A stretch of 21,443 nucleotides of DNA from an uncultured Kangiella sp. (lineage in GTDB: Bacteria; Pseudomonadota; Gammaproteobacteria; Enterobacterales; DSM-103792): positions 1 to 21,443 of the forward strand of contig CAMLNB010000032.1 in assembly GCA_946481205.1 (NCBI GenBank). The letters run 5' to 3'. The notes under the pieces are model-generated. The model did no database searches. It had not been told where the DNA came from and saw only the letters and a program-made list of their open reading frames with translations. Positions 6,549 through 14,839 of this stretch are shown here, piece after piece (positions within the stretch are counted from its first letter, which is position 1; each line of letters opens with the position of its first letter). The position numbers were made by a program, and so were the translations under genes.

Positions 6549-7157
6549 ATGACGGTCAGAGTCGCGCTGACCGGGGGGATTGCCAGCGGCAAAACCGCCG
6601 TCTCCAACCGCTTTGCTACTTTGGGCGTACCGGTCATTGACGCCGATATCGCTGCGCGCCGGGTCGTGTCCGCTGGGTCAGCTGGACTGCATCAACTGGT
6701 AGCCCTGTGCGGCGACGCCATTCTGCTACCGGATGGCAACCTGAACCGACGCGCGCTGCGCGAGCAGATTTTTGCCGATGCGGCGCTACGTGAACGGGTC
6801 AATCAATTACTGCATCCGCTGATTCGCGCTGACATGCAGGCCGAGTCAGCGCAGCGCCCCTACCCCTATCAACTGTTTGTCATTCCGCTGTTGGTCGAAA
6901 CTGGCCAAGCCGATAGCTACGACCGCGTTCTGTTGGTCCAAGCCGAGCGCGAACAACGGCTGCAACGACTGATGCAGCGCGACCGGATCGATGCGGCGGC
7001 AGCAACCGCCATCCTAGCGGCACAAGCCAGCGACAAAGCCAGACTCGCCATCGCCGACGATGTCATCGACAATAATGGAGATGAACAGGCGCTGGCACAG
7101 CAGGTAGAATCGCTGCATCAGCGCTATCTGGCCTTGGCCCAGTCACCGAATCCCTGA
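6549..7157 (+). CDS. coaE: Dephospho-CoA kinase
   Basis: CoaE phosphorylates the 3'-OH of the ribose of dephospho-CoA with ATP, the last step of coenzyme A synthesis, in the cytosol. The protein is 202 residues, a typical length. It opens VRVALTGGIASGKTAVSNRF, a P-loop at G9-T16. Further family marks are PVIDADIAARRVV, the HPLIRADM helix, PLLVETG and DRVLLVQAEREQRLQRLMQRD. The frame is open further upstream into pilD, but the family start is this ATG, with GAGG about 11 nt before it. It lies 19 nt after pilD and 1 nt before zapD, continuing the pilBCD operon as in other gammaproteobacteria. Confidence 0.95.
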   Translation: MTVRVALTGGIASGKTAVSNRFATLGVPVIDADIAARRVVSAGSAGLHQLVALCGDAILLPDGNLNRRALREQIFADAALRERVNQLLHPLIRADMQAESAQRPYPYQLFVIPLLVETGQADSYDRVLLVQAEREQRLQRLMQRDRIDAAAATAILAAQASDKARLAIADDVIDNNGDEQALAQQVESLHQRYLALAQSPNP

Positions 7158-7158
7158 T

Positions 7159-7932
7159 ATGAGCGCAAGCACCGAGCCCAAACCGACCCTGCTGTTCGAG
7201 CAACCCTTGAACGAGAAGACCCGCGTCTATCTGCGGCTCGAAGGCATTTTCAATCGCGCCCAGCAACTGTTGGCGGAAGAAAGCCTCGCTGCGCATTACG
7301 CCGCTTTCGGTACCTTGTTTGAGTTGATGGACTCGGTCGATCACGGCGACTTGCGCGGTGATCTGCACAGTGATCTGGATCGGCAGGTACAGCAACTGCG
7401 AGCACTCGGCAGCAATCCGCAAGTCGATACCGAAAAGCTTGGCCGCTTCCTGCAGCAACTGGAAAAACTGCATCACTGGATCGTGCATCAGCAGGGCAAA
7501 TTCGCCGCGCGCTTACGCGAGAACGAATTTCTGCATGCCATCAAACATCGATACAGCTTGCCCGGTGGTACCTGCGCGTTTGATTTGCCGCGGTTGTACT
7601 GTTTTCTGCAGCGCTCCCCCGAAGCTCGGCGCGAGCGCCTGCAACAATGGTTGAACGAACTGCATGGCGTCCGCACCAGTGTCGATGTGCTGTTACGCCT
7701 GATGCGAGAAAGCACCAGCTGGCGTACCGCACAATTCGATGACGGTTTTTTCCAGTTGGAGCCGGTACACGGCCAGCTGCTGCGGCTACGCATGCCGAGC
7801 ACGCAATCGGTTTATCCGGAAGTCAGTAGCGGCCGGCAACGCTGCGTGATTCGGCTCGCCATCGCCGATGACGAAGGCGCCGTGAAGTATTTGCGTGAAA
7901 GCAGCAGCTTCGAATACTCGCTGTGCGGATAA
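7159..7932 (+). CDS. zapD: Cell division protein ZapD
   Basis: ZapD (formerly YacF) binds the C-terminal tail of FtsZ and crosslinks FtsZ filaments into bundles at the Z-ring. The 257-residue protein contains the family opening LLFEQPLNEKTRVYLRLEG and the helical core with FGTLFELMDSVDHGDLRGDLHSDLDRQ. It also has LPGGTCAFDLPRLYCFL and LLRLMRESTSWR, and ends in the beta-rich part with RLRMPSTQSVYPEVS. E. coli ZapD is 247 aa. The ATG begins one nt after the coaE stop, so translation is coupled. The coaE-zapD-yacG order is conserved in gammaproteobacteria. Its partner FtsZ is encoded about 8 kb away in this window. Confidence 0.95.
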   Translation: MSASTEPKPTLLFEQPLNEKTRVYLRLEGIFNRAQQLLAEESLAAHYAAFGTLFELMDSVDHGDLRGDLHSDLDRQVQQLRALGSNPQVDTEKLGRFLQQLEKLHHWIVHQQGKFAARLRENEFLHAIKHRYSLPGGTCAFDLPRLYCFLQRSPEARRERLQQWLNELHGVRTSVDVLLRLMRESTSWRTAQFDDGFFQLEPVHGQLLRLRMPSTQSVYPEVSSGRQRCVIRLAIADDEGAVKYLRESSSFEYSLCG

Positions 7933-7947
7933 GCTGAGATTGCTGCC

Positions 7948-8148
7948 GTGACTGCGCCCGAATCGAATTCCCCGCCGCTTATCGTCGCCTGCCCATGCTG
8001 TCGCAAATCGGTGGTTTATCGCGCTGACAATCCTTGGCGACCGTTTTGCTCGGAGCGCTGCCGGCTGATCGATTTGGGGGAATGGGCATCAGAAGGTCAT
8101 CGTATTGCCGGCGAAGCGCTGGAGCCGCCGCCGGAATCCGAGCAATGA
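7948..8148 (+). CDS. yacG: DNA gyrase inhibitor YacG (zinc-binding)
   Basis: YacG is a small zinc protein that binds GyrB and blocks DNA binding by gyrase in E. coli. The 66-residue product has the zinc ligands C15-x2-C18 and C34-x3-C38 (ACPCCRKS and FCSERCR), then the conserved [16 protein letters not shown] and an acidic, proline-rich tail. It begins with GTG, 15 nt after zapD, with a weak GAG upstream. It ends the plus-strand operon, and the MutT-like gene converges on it 37 nt further on. I see no strong terminator between them. Confidence 0.93.
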   Translation: MTAPESNSPPLIVACPCCRKSVVYRADNPWRPFCSERCRLIDLGEWASEGHRIAGEALEPPPESEQ

Positions 8149-8185
8149 AGTAACCCGGTTGTTCCCACCCACAGGGCAACTCGTT

Positions 8186-9139
8186 TCAGCGAATCGGCAC
8201 CGGCCAAAAAGCCCGAATGGCTGCCACACCTTGACCTCCTGCCTGCCAGCTCTGCGCCAAATCGCTGTTCGTCATGCCCCCCAGCGCATAGGCAGGCCGG
8301 CTAGCCAGTGTCGCCAGCTCAGCAAACCCCGACCAACCTAGCGGGGACGCTTCCGGATGACTTGCGGTAGTCGAAACTGGCGAAACCAACACGAAATCAG
8401 CACCCACTCGCACAGCCTGCTCAAGCTCAGCTTTGTTATGCACGGACGCCGACAACCAACGCGGCCGTGACGACCCTGCCGCGGGATTGAACCTCAGCAA
8501 ATTATCCGCCGAAAGATGCCAGCCATCGCACGGCAGATCATGGATAACCTCTGGCTTTCGATTCAGCACCAGCATGCATTCATATGCTGAGGTGATCTCG
8601 CGCACCTGCTGCGCCAGCTGACGGTATTGCATATCCGAAAGACCATGCGCACGCAGCTGCAGCAGTCGGATGCCGCGCTGACAGGCCAACGCAATGCTTT
8701 CCAGAAAATCAGCGTGCGGTTCCGGTTCCGGCGTAATCAGCAGACGTTCCGGCAACTGCACTGCCGCAACAATTGGCAAATTCGCAGCGGGAAACGGGTA
8801 ATCCGACAGCTTTTTTCGCGCCACCCAGGCCAGCGGTTGGCCTTCATGACCGTGCGGCTCACCGACAAACGAATCGACTTGAAACACATGCAAGCGCACG
8901 GCTTTGTCGGCGTACTGATGTGTCACGGTAATCAAGGGACGAAACTGCGTCGGCGTGATGCCAAGCTCTTCCTGCAACTCCCGACTCAACGCCTGCGCGG
9001 CGGTTTCATCCGGCTCGAGCTTGCCACCGGGAAACTCCCACAGATTGCCCTGATGACGATGCGCCGCCCGTTTGGCGATCAGCAACTCATCACGATCATT
9101 GAAAATGGCCGCCGCTGCGACATCAATCAATTGCGACAC
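8186..9139 (-). CDS. Nudix (MutT-like) hydrolase fused to a ThiE-like domain
   Basis: The N-terminal half is a MutT-type Nudix domain that probably hydrolyses oxidised nucleotides such as 8-oxo-dGTP. It has a perfect Nudix box, G-x5-E-x7-REL-x-EE-x-GI, at residues 39-61 (GGKLEPDE ... RELQEELGI), preceded by HQGNLWEFPG. The C-terminal half (~135-317) resembles thiamine-phosphate synthase (LLQLRAHGLSD, DGWHLSADNLL, VLVSPVSTTASHPEASPLGW, YALGGM) but lacks the usual INDR and PTPTK residues. The fusion is known from pseudomonads near secA. An in-frame ATG at 9154 exists, but I prefer GTG 9139. It has GAGAGG 5 nt upstream and leaves SQLIDVAAAAIFN, the normal MutT beginning, whereas the ATG has no ribosome site. 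The full length would be 317 aa. Confidence 0.85.
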   Translation of the reverse strand: MSQLIDVAAAAIFNDRDELLIAKRAAHRHQGNLWEFPGGKLEPDETAAQALSRELQEELGITPTQFRPLITVTHQYADKAVRLHVFQVDSFVGEPHGHEGQPLAWVARKKLSDYPFPAANLPIVAAVQLPERLLITPEPEPHADFLESIALACQRGIRLLQLRAHGLSDMQYRQLAQQVREITSAYECMLVLNRKPEVIHDLPCDGWHLSADNLLRFNPAAGSSRPRWLSASVHNKAELEQAVRVGADFVLVSPVSTTASHPEASPLGWSGFAELATLASRPAYALGGMTNSDLAQSWQAGGQGVAAIRAFWPVPIR

Positions 9140-9188
9140 GCTGGCCTCTCTCATATCTGCAAGCTACGTCAACAAAAGCCATCAGCAA

Positions 9189-9221
9189 AAACAAAAGGTG
9201 AGCCGCGCTCACCTTTTGTTT
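9189..9221 (-). terminator. Intrinsic terminator of secA
   Basis: A perfect 15-bp inverted repeat (9189-9203 with 9207-9221) has a 3-nt loop and the core GGTGAGC/GCTCACC, flanked by AAACAAAA and TTTTGTTT. On the minus strand it follows the secA stop by 22 nt and ends in a U-rich run. It separates secA from the downstream MutT-ThiE gene. The symmetric flanks could also stop plus-strand transcripts. Confidence 0.9.
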
Positions 9222-9243
9222 GATTCTTGACATCACGAAGCAC

Positions 9244-11970
9244 TCAAGCAATGGCACCGTGGCAATGCTTGTACTTCTTGCCCGAGCCGCACGGGCACAG
9301 ATCGTTACGGCCAACCTTCTGACCGACCCGCACTGGGGCATTGCCGGCAACGGCTGGCTCTTCATCAGTCGGTTCCGGTTGCATCGCATTGGCTTCCGCA
9401 TGCTGGAACTGCAGCTTCTGCCGCTCCGCCCGCTCCTGCGCTTCGCGCTCCATCCGTTCGACTTCGGATTCCGTGCGCACTTGAACGCGGCACAGCATGC
9501 TCACCACATCGTACTTGATCCGATCCAGCATGCCGGAGAACAGTTCAAACGCTTCACGCTTGTATTCCTGCTTCGGATTCTTCTGAGCAAAACCGCGCAG
9601 ATGAATGCCTTGGCGCAGATAGTCCATCGCGGCCAGATGCTCACGCCAGGCGGTATCGACATTCTGCATCAACACCGCTTTTTCGAAATGACGCAGCACC
9701 GGCGCGCCAACCTGCGCTTCCTTGGCTTCGTACGCGGCGGCCGCTTCTTTGCGAACACGCTCACGAATGCCCTGCTCGTCCAGATTCTGGTCGGATTGCA
9801 ACCATTGGTTGATCGGCAGCTGCAAACCAAACTCGCTACGCAGCCGCTCTTCCAGGCCGTTGATATCCCATTGATCGACAACACTCTGCGGCGGAATGAA
9901 CGACGTGACAACGCCGTCGACGACATCATCACGCATTGCATGAATGGTGTCCGAAACATCCTCGGTCTGCATCAACTCCGCGCGCTGTTGGTAAATCACT
10001 TTCCGCTGATCGTTCGAGACGTCGTCGAACTCCAGCAGATGCTTACGGATCTCGAAGTTACGCGCCTCGACTTTGCGTTGAGCATTTTCGATCGCGCGGT
10101 TGACCCACGGGTGCTCAAGCGCCTCACCGGCTTGCCAGCCCAGCTTCTGCATCATCGCGCCCATGCGCTCCGAGGCAAAAATGCGCATCAGATCGTCTTC
10201 CAGCGACAAATAGAAGCGCGACGAACCCGGATCGCCCTGGCGGCCAGCACGACCGCGCAGCTGGTTATCGATCCGACGCGACTCATGCCGCTCAGTACCA
10301 ATAATGGCGAGACCACCAGCTTTCAGCACTTGCTCGTGACGCTCTTGCCATTGCCGTTTTACTTCTTCTTTCTGCAGCTCGGTTGCTTCTTCCGGCAATG
10401 CCGCCAGATCGGCTTGCAGCGAACCGCCCAGCACGATATCGGTACCACGGCCGGCCATATTGGTTGCAATGGTCACAGCACCCGGGCGGCCCGCTTGAGC
10501 GATGATCTGCGCTTCGCTTTCGTGGAACTTGGCGTTCAAAACTTGGTGGTCAATCTTGTCGTGATTGAGCAGCTTGGACAGGATTTCGCTCGACTCGATC
10601 GATGCGGTACCAACCAGCACCGGCTGGCCTTTTTCACGCCGAGCCTTGATGTCTTCGATCACCGCTTTGTATTTGTCCTGCTTGGTCAGATAGACCAGAT
10701 CGGACATGTCCTGACGCACCATCGGCCGGTTGGTCGGGATCACCACGACTTCGAGACCGTAAATTTGCTGGAATTCGAAGGCTTCCGTATCTGCGGTACC
10801 GGTCATGCCGGACAGCTTGTTGTAGAGGCGGAAATAATTCTGGAAGGTGGTCGAGGCAAGCGTCTGGTTTTCCTGTTGGATCGCCACGCCTTCTTTGGCT
10901 TCGACGGCCTGATGCAGCCCTTCCGACCAACGCCGGCCTGGCATGATCCGGCCGGTGTGTTCGTCAACGATCACGACCTGACCATCACGAACGATGTAAT
11001 CGACATCGCGCTTGAACAGAGTATGGGCCCGCAGCGCTGCGTAAGCATGGTGCAGCAACTGAATCGAGCTCGGGCTGTACAGACTTTCGTCTTCTGCCAG
11101 CAAACCGGCTTCCACCAACAACTGTTCGACTTTCTCCTGACCTTTCTCGGTCAGATGTGCCTGACGGCCTTTCTCGTCGAGGTAGTAATCACCATCACCT
11201 TGATCATCTTCTTCCTGCTGGCGCTGCAGTTTCGGGATGATCACGTTGACGCGCTTGTACAGTTCGCTGGAACCTTCAACCGCGCCGGAGATAATCAGTG
11301 GCGTGCGCGCTTCGTCGATCAAGATCGAATCGACTTCGTCGACGATGGCGAAATTCAGATCGCGCTGGGCTTTTTGGTCCAGCGAAAACGCCATGTTGTC
11401 GCGCAGGTAATCGAAACCAAATTCGTTGTTGGTGCCGTAGGTGATATCGGCAGCGTAGGCCGCTTTTTTCTCTTCACCGGGTTGCTGCGACAGGATCACG
11501 CCGACCGACAGACCGAGCGCCTCGTACACCGGACGCATCCAGTTGGCGTCACGCTTGGCCAGGTAATCGTTGACGGTAACGACGTGCACGCCTTTGCCGG
11601 AAATCGCGTTCAAATACGCCGGCAATGTCGCCATCAAAGTCTTGCCTTCGCCGGTGCGCATTTCAGCAATGCGACCCGAGTTCAGCACCATGCCGCCGAT
11701 CAGCTGGACATCGAAATGGCGCAAACCCAAGCTGCGGCGCGCCGCTTCACGCACGGCGGCAAACGCTTCCGGCAGCAGCGCATCGAGCGTTTCGCCCTTG
11801 TCCAAACGCTGCTTGAATTCCTGGGTTTTGTTGCGCAACTGCTCATCGGACAATTGCTGGAAACTCGGCTCCAGCGCATTGATGGCTTGCACATGCTTGG
11901 AGAACTTTTTGACCAACCGCTCGTTGCGGCTGCCGAAGATACGGGTCAACAGAGAAGCAAACATGGACAT
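9244..11970 (-). CDS. secA: Preprotein translocase ATPase SecA
   Basis: SecA drives unfolded proteins through SecYEG at the inner membrane using ATP. The 908-residue protein is close to E. coli SecA (901). Its DEAD motor contains Walker A MRTGEGKT (~residue 104), [13 protein letters not shown], and the Walker [16 protein letters not shown]. Next are the preprotein crosslinking domain, NBD2 with [13 protein letters not shown] and [20 protein letters not shown], and the scaffold/wing region ([18 protein letters not shown]). The C-terminal zinc tail [14 protein letters not shown] binds SecB and phospholipid. ATG 11964, two codons on, is an alternative start that aligns better with E. coli and has GGGAT about 5 nt upstream. 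The gene contains no TTA, CTA or TCA codon at all, which fits high expression. It has its own promoter and terminator, and no SecM gene precedes it. Confidence 0.98.
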   Translation of the reverse strand: MSMFASLLTRIFGSRNERLVKKFSKHVQAINALEPSFQQLSDEQLRNKTQEFKQRLDKGETLDALLPEAFAAVREAARRSLGLRHFDVQLIGGMVLNSGRIAEMRTGEGKTLMATLPAYLNAISGKGVHVVTVNDYLAKRDANWMRPVYEALGLSVGVILSQQPGEEKKAAYAADITYGTNNEFGFDYLRDNMAFSLDQKAQRDLNFAIVDEVDSILIDEARTPLIISGAVEGSSELYKRVNVIIPKLQRQQEEDDQGDGDYYLDEKGRQAHLTEKGQEKVEQLLVEAGLLAEDESLYSPSSIQLLHHAYAALRAHTLFKRDVDYIVRDGQVVIVDEHTGRIMPGRRWSEGLHQAVEAKEGVAIQQENQTLASTTFQNYFRLYNKLSGMTGTADTEAFEFQQIYGLEVVVIPTNRPMVRQDMSDLVYLTKQDKYKAVIEDIKARREKGQPVLVGTASIESSEILSKLLNHDKIDHQVLNAKFHESEAQIIAQAGRPGAVTIATNMAGRGTDIVLGGSLQADLAALPEEATELQKEEVKRQWQERHEQVLKAGGLAIIGTERHESRRIDNQLRGRAGRQGDPGSSRFYLSLEDDLMRIFASERMGAMMQKLGWQAGEALEHPWVNRAIENAQRKVEARNFEIRKHLLEFDDVSNDQRKVIYQQRAELMQTEDVSDTIHAMRDDVVDGVVTSFIPPQSVVDQWDINGLEERLRSEFGLQLPINQWLQSDQNLDEQGIRERVRKEAAAAYEAKEAQVGAPVLRHFEKAVLMQNVDTAWREHLAAMDYLRQGIHLRGFAQKNPKQEYKREAFELFSGMLDRIKYDVVSMLCRVQVRTESEVERMEREAQERAERQKLQFQHAEANAMQPEPTDEEPAVAGNAPVRVGQKVGRNDLCPCGSGKKYKHCHGAIA

Positions 11971-12143
11971 CCCAATCTGAGGTAATCCGCCGCTGGCGAA
12001 TTCGTTGTTATCGTAAAACCGTCGAGGCGCGGCGGCTTGTTCCGGGTTGCGGCATCGGCACTCGCGCCATGATGGCAGCGAGCGACGCCAACAACAGCCT
12101 GTTGCGCGGGCTCGAACGGCTCAGAGCCCGGCGCGGAGCCGGC
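11971..12143 (-). other. secA 5' leader (structured, no SecM gene)
   Basis: On the minus strand the expected transcript from about 12137 to the secA start is roughly 165 nt. It contains GGGCTC/GAGCCC (12108-12113 with 12124-12129, 10-nt loop) and CAACAG/CTGTTG (12092-12097 with 12099-12104). No reading frame here carries a signal peptide or an arrest motif like that of SecM. The only in-frame ATG peptide inside the transcript is ~20 residues and lacks a ribosome site. Confidence 0.4.
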
Positions 12144-12172
12144 ATTCTACCGGCTTTCGCCGGTAGGCGGAA
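12144..12172 (-). promoter_or_regulatory. Probable secA promoter with a hairpin in its spacer
   Basis: On the minus strand there is a -10 TAGAAT (12149-12144), a 17-nt spacer and a -35 TTCCGC (12172-12167, weak). The spacer plus part of the -10 forms a perfect 8-bp inverted repeat, CTACCGGC/GCCGGTAG (12147-12166), around GAAA on the minus strand. The decamer TAGAATGCCG is shared with the lpxC upstream region. Confidence 0.45.
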
Positions 12173-12304
12173 CGCAAAACCTGCCTCGACGGCAAGCGTC
12201 GGACAGCCGCATACAGATGGCGGTGCCGCGCGCTTTTTCAAGGGGTAACGGCAACCCCGACGCCGAAGGCTGGCAGGTCATCATTCACCAGCCAGCCGGG
12301 AAAG

Positions 12305-12332
12305 AAAAACGGCGCCATTCGGCGCCGTTTTT
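12305..12332 (-). terminator. Intrinsic terminator of the M23 peptidase gene
   Basis: A perfect 12-bp inverted repeat (12305-12316 with 12321-12332) has an ACGGCGCC core, a 4-nt loop and A5/T5 flanks. On the minus strand it lies 15 nt after the M23 stop, so secA transcription is separate from the M23 gene. Confidence 0.92.
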
Positions 12333-12347
12333 CACCAGAAACATCGC

Positions 12348-13283
12348 TCAGCCTTTATTGCCGAGGTATTTGGCCGGGTTCAGGAACAGGCCATCGCGCG
12401 CCACTTCGTAATGCACGTGCGGCGCGGTCGAACGACCGGTGGAACCGACTTTGGCAATGACCTGACCTTTGCGCACCAACTCACCGACTTTGACGTTGAG
12501 TTTGGAGTTGTGACCATAACGGGTTACCAGACCATCGCCATGGCTGACTTCGACCAGATTGCCGTAACCGTCTTTGACACCGGAAAAGGTCACAACGCCG
12601 GCGGCGGTGGCCAGCACATCACTGCCTTCCGGCGCGACAAAGTCGATACCTTTGTGCCAGGTCGTGCTGCCATGGAACGGGTCGGTGCGGTAACCGAAAT
12701 AGGAGCTGATATAGCCGGAGCTGACTGGATGACCGGAGATCAGCTTCTCGGTGCCCATGTGCTTGTCCAGCAGCAGCGATTCCAGTACAGCCAGTTGCCG
12801 GCCACGGGTTTCCAGCTGCGAATGCATGGCGTCGAGCTGGCCGATGAATTCCAGCGGTGACGCACCCGGTGCCGAGCCGATCGGCTCGCCTTCCGGACCC
12901 CCCATTGCAGGCTCGTTGTTGAATTCGAATTCTTTGCCTTCCAGGCCAACCAGCTCCGTGACCCGCTCGCCAACGGCATCGAGTCGAGCGATATGGGCTT
13001 GTAAGCGTGCCACCCGGGCGGCCAAGGCGTTGATTTGCTGTTCGGAATCGGAGCGGGCGGTTTCCACCGCCTGGCGCTGGGCGTCCAGCTCCTGTTGCCA
13101 GCTTTCGACAGTACCCTGGCTGACTACCCCATTCGGGTGCAGCTTGACCGCCAGCAGATAACCGCCAAAACAGGCTGCGCTAAGCACGCCCACGCCAAAA
13201 AAGGCGGCACAGGCTTGGCCAACGCGACCGAGCTGCACGCGTTTAGCGCCAGCGCGGGTATGGGTAATCAAGGTTAACGTCAT
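12348..13283 (-). CDS. M23 (LytM-type) membrane-anchored murein endopeptidase
   Basis: This is a probable peptidoglycan DD-endopeptidase of the envelope. The 311-residue protein has one N-terminal membrane anchor (residues ~22-48, ACAAFFGVGVLSAACFGGYLLAV). A coiled coil follows at ~55-110 (QQELDAQRQAVETA ... ARVARLQAHIARLD), and the C-terminal part is a LytM domain (~180-305). The zinc ligands are intact (H210 and D214 in HKGID, H291 in HVH), as are the catalytic histidines H258 (RYGH) and H289. That predicts an active enzyme, unlike degenerate LytM factors such as EnvC. The ribosome site is weak. A similar M23 gene lies between lpxC and secA in Pseudomonas. It diverges from the DUF721 gene at a 134-nt shared upstream region. 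The substrate and any link to division are inferred. Confidence 0.92.
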   Translation of the reverse strand: MTLTLITHTRAGAKRVQLGRVGQACAAFFGVGVLSAACFGGYLLAVKLHPNGVVSQGTVESWQQELDAQRQAVETARSDSEQQINALAARVARLQAHIARLDAVGERVTELVGLEGKEFEFNNEPAMGGPEGEPIGSAPGASPLEFIGQLDAMHSQLETRGRQLAVLESLLLDKHMGTEKLISGHPVSSGYISSYFGYRTDPFHGSTTWHKGIDFVAPEGSDVLATAAGVVTFSGVKDGYGNLVEVSHGDGLVTRYGHNSKLNVKVGELVRKGQVIAKVGSTGRSTAPHVHYEVARDGLFLNPAKYLGNKG

Positions 13284-13373
13284 GGAGTCTCATTCCCGTC
13301 ACTTCTGTAGCAATAACCACCTGCCTGGCAGCGTTTGCTACTACCGTGGCGTGTACCGATGGCAAGGAGCGGT

Positions 13374-13379
13374 TACACT
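13374..13379 (+). promoter_or_regulatory. Possible -10 of the DUF721 gene promoter
   Basis: TACACT lies 38 nt before the DUF721 start in GGTTACACTGG. The -35 region upstream (TGTACC at 17 nt) is a poor match, so this is only a candidate. Confidence 0.25.
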
Positions 13380-13417
13380 GGAGCGCGTATTCCCGCCCCG
13401 CCTTCGCAGGCATAACA

Positions 13418-13729
13418 ATGAACCGCCCAACAACTGCTCAATCGGTCGCCAATTTGCTCGGTCAGCCCGAGGGCCCCCTCAAAGCACTCTTGGACCGGCT
13501 GGCTCTTCTTGAGGGCATGGACCATAACCTACAGCCGCTGCTGCCCGCAAGCCTGCGCGGCCAGTGTCGTGTCACGGCCGTGGACGGCGTCACAGTCGAG
13601 CTGACCGCCAGACAGGCGGCGGTGGCTACCCGGCTGCGCTATCTGGTGCCGCAGTTGCTGGTCGGTTTGCATACCGCCGGCTACCCGCAGCTGACCGAGA
13701 TCCGAATCCGGGTTACTCCTGCAAGTTGA
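13418..13729 (+). CDS. DUF721 / DciA-family protein
   Basis: The 103-residue protein matches the DUF721 family. It has an N-terminal segment with VANLLGQPEGPLKALLDRLALLEGMDHNLQPLLPASLRGQCRV, then the compact KH-like fold (DGVTVELTARQAAVATRLRYLVPQLLVGL) and a terminal strand (EIRIRVTP). Family members include DciA, the replicative-helicase operator found in bacteria that lack DnaC/DnaI. A replication role is therefore likely but not proven here. ATG 13418 has AGG 7 nt upstream. The frame is open further upstream to a GTG at 13346 with no family sequence, so I use the shorter form. The gene stands alone on the plus strand between the divergent M23 gene and the convergent lpxC, as in pseudomonads. 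Confidence 0.85.
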   Translation: MNRPTTAQSVANLLGQPEGPLKALLDRLALLEGMDHNLQPLLPASLRGQCRVTAVDGVTVELTARQAAVATRLRYLVPQLLVGLHTAGYPQLTEIRIRVTPAS

Positions 13730-13834
13730 GCACTTTCTGAGCAGCAGTCTAGGCCATAACGGCCCAATCCACCTCGGCAACCGCCACAAAAGCAGTGTGA
13801 TTAAGCCAGCAAAACCGCATCTTGGTCGCAGAAA

Positions 13835-13866
13835 AACCAAGGCCCGGAACGAGCCGGGCCTTGGTT
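13835..13866 (-). terminator. Intrinsic terminator of lpxC
   Basis: A perfect 13-bp inverted repeat, AACCAAGGCCCGG (13835-13847) with CCGGGCCTTGGTT (13854-13866), has a 6-nt loop. The AAAAA at 13832-13836 becomes a U-tract on the minus strand, 18 nt after the lpxC stop. It closes the dcw-lpxC transcripts and may also stop the convergent DUF721 transcript. Confidence 0.88.
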
Positions 13867-13884
13867 AGTGATGCCGTACAGAAA

Positions 13885-14805
13885 TCAACCAGCCGCCAGT
13901 GCTGGATTCATGATGTAGGAAATCGGCGCCGTGCTCTGCTCACCTTCAAAGGTCACCAGCTCCCACGCTTCGGCATCGGCCTTGAGCGCCCGCAGCAGCT
14001 TGTTGTTCAGTGCGTGACCAGACTTGTGGGCGCGGAATGCCCCGATCAGGCTGTGGCCCATCAGGTACAGATCGCCAATGGCGTCGAGGATTTTGTGTTT
14101 GACGAACTCGTCTTCGTAGCGAAGCGGGCCGTCATTGAGGATGCGGTACTCGTCCAGCACGATGGCGTTGTCCATCGAGCCACCCAGCGCCAAGTTTTTG
14201 GAACGCAGGTACTCGAGGTCATTCATGAAGCCAAAGGTACGGGCCCGGCTCACTTCCTTTACAAAGGAGGTCGACGACAGGTCCACCACCGAACGCTGGA
14301 TCGTGTTCTGCAGCACCGGGTGATTGAAGTCGATCGAGAAGTCGATTTTGAAACCGTCGAACGGTTCGAACGCGGCCAGCTTGTCGCCATCGCGCACTTC
14401 AACCCGCTTCTTGATCCGGACAAAGCGCTTCGGCGCGTTCAGCTCTTCAACGCCAGCCGACTGGATCAGGAACACGAACGGGCCCGACGAGCCGTCCATG
14501 ATCGGAATTTCTTGGGCACTGACTTCGATATAGGCATTGTCGATACCAAGGCCAGCCATCGCGGCCAGTAGGTGCTCGACGGTCGAGATCCGGACATTGT
14601 CCTTGACCAGACAGGTCGACATGGTCGTTTCGCCAACGTTTTCCGGGATCGCGGTGATTTCCACGACCGGGTCCAAATCGACACGACGGAAGACGATACC
14701 GGTATCAGCCGGTGCCGGACGCAAAGTCAGGTACACCTTTTCACCGCTGTGCAGACCGATACCGGTCGCGCGAATCGCAGTACGCAGGGTACGTTGCTTG
14801 ATCAT
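13885..14805 (-). CDS. lpxC: UDP-3-O-acyl-N-acetylglucosamine deacetylase
   Basis: LpxC is the zinc amidase that commits UDP-acyl-GlcNAc to lipid A synthesis in the cytosol. At 306 residues it matches E. coli (305). It opens [21 protein letters not shown]. The zinc ligands are H78 (STVEHLLAA), H237 and D241 ([10 protein letters not shown]). The catalytic His264 is in KSGHALNN, and EIPIMDGSS carries the conserved Glu/Asp. An in-frame ATG at 14916 would add 37 non-homologous, Arg-rich residues. ATG 14805 is the family start, and AGGAG lies 11 nt upstream. LpxC closes the dcw cluster here as in E. coli and Pseudomonas. In enterobacteria LpxC is degraded by FtsH through its C-terminal tail; this tail ([12 protein letters not shown]) differs, so turnover may differ. 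Confidence 0.97.
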   Translation of the reverse strand: MIKQRTLRTAIRATGIGLHSGEKVYLTLRPAPADTGIVFRRVDLDPVVEITAIPENVGETTMSTCLVKDNVRISTVEHLLAAMAGLGIDNAYIEVSAQEIPIMDGSSGPFVFLIQSAGVEELNAPKRFVRIKKRVEVRDGDKLAAFEPFDGFKIDFSIDFNHPVLQNTIQRSVVDLSSTSFVKEVSRARTFGFMNDLEYLRSKNLALGGSMDNAIVLDEYRILNDGPLRYEDEFVKHKILDAIGDLYLMGHSLIGAFRAHKSGHALNNKLLRALKADAEAWELVTFEGEQSTAPISYIMNPALAAG

Positions 14806-14833
14806 GCTACTTACAGCTCCTGAAGTGGTCGGC

Positions 14834-14839
14834 ATTCTA
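14834..14839 (-). promoter_or_regulatory. Possible -10 element (TAGAAT) close to lpxC
   Basis: TAGAATGCCG on the minus strand, ending 29 nt before the lpxC ATG, is identical over 10 nt to the -10 region before secA. The -35 position 17 nt further up (AACTCC) is poor. It would give a leader of about 22 nt that still contains AGGAG. Confidence 0.4.

Noticed and set aside
9220..11985. A 921-codon open frame on the plus strand opposite all of secA, and similar long ones opposite ftsZ (15087-16550), ftsA (16732-17784), ftsQ, murC and lpxC
   Set aside because: They are codon-aligned with the real genes. They stay open only because those genes avoid TTA, CTA and TCA. The opposite strand encodes unmistakable SecA, FtsZ and FtsA, and the antisense products look like no protein family.
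12008..12241. A 77-codon minus-strand frame just before secA, considered as a SecM analogue
   Set aside because: It begins with TTG, has no ribosome site or signal peptide, spans the probable secA promoter and has no SecM-like arrest end.
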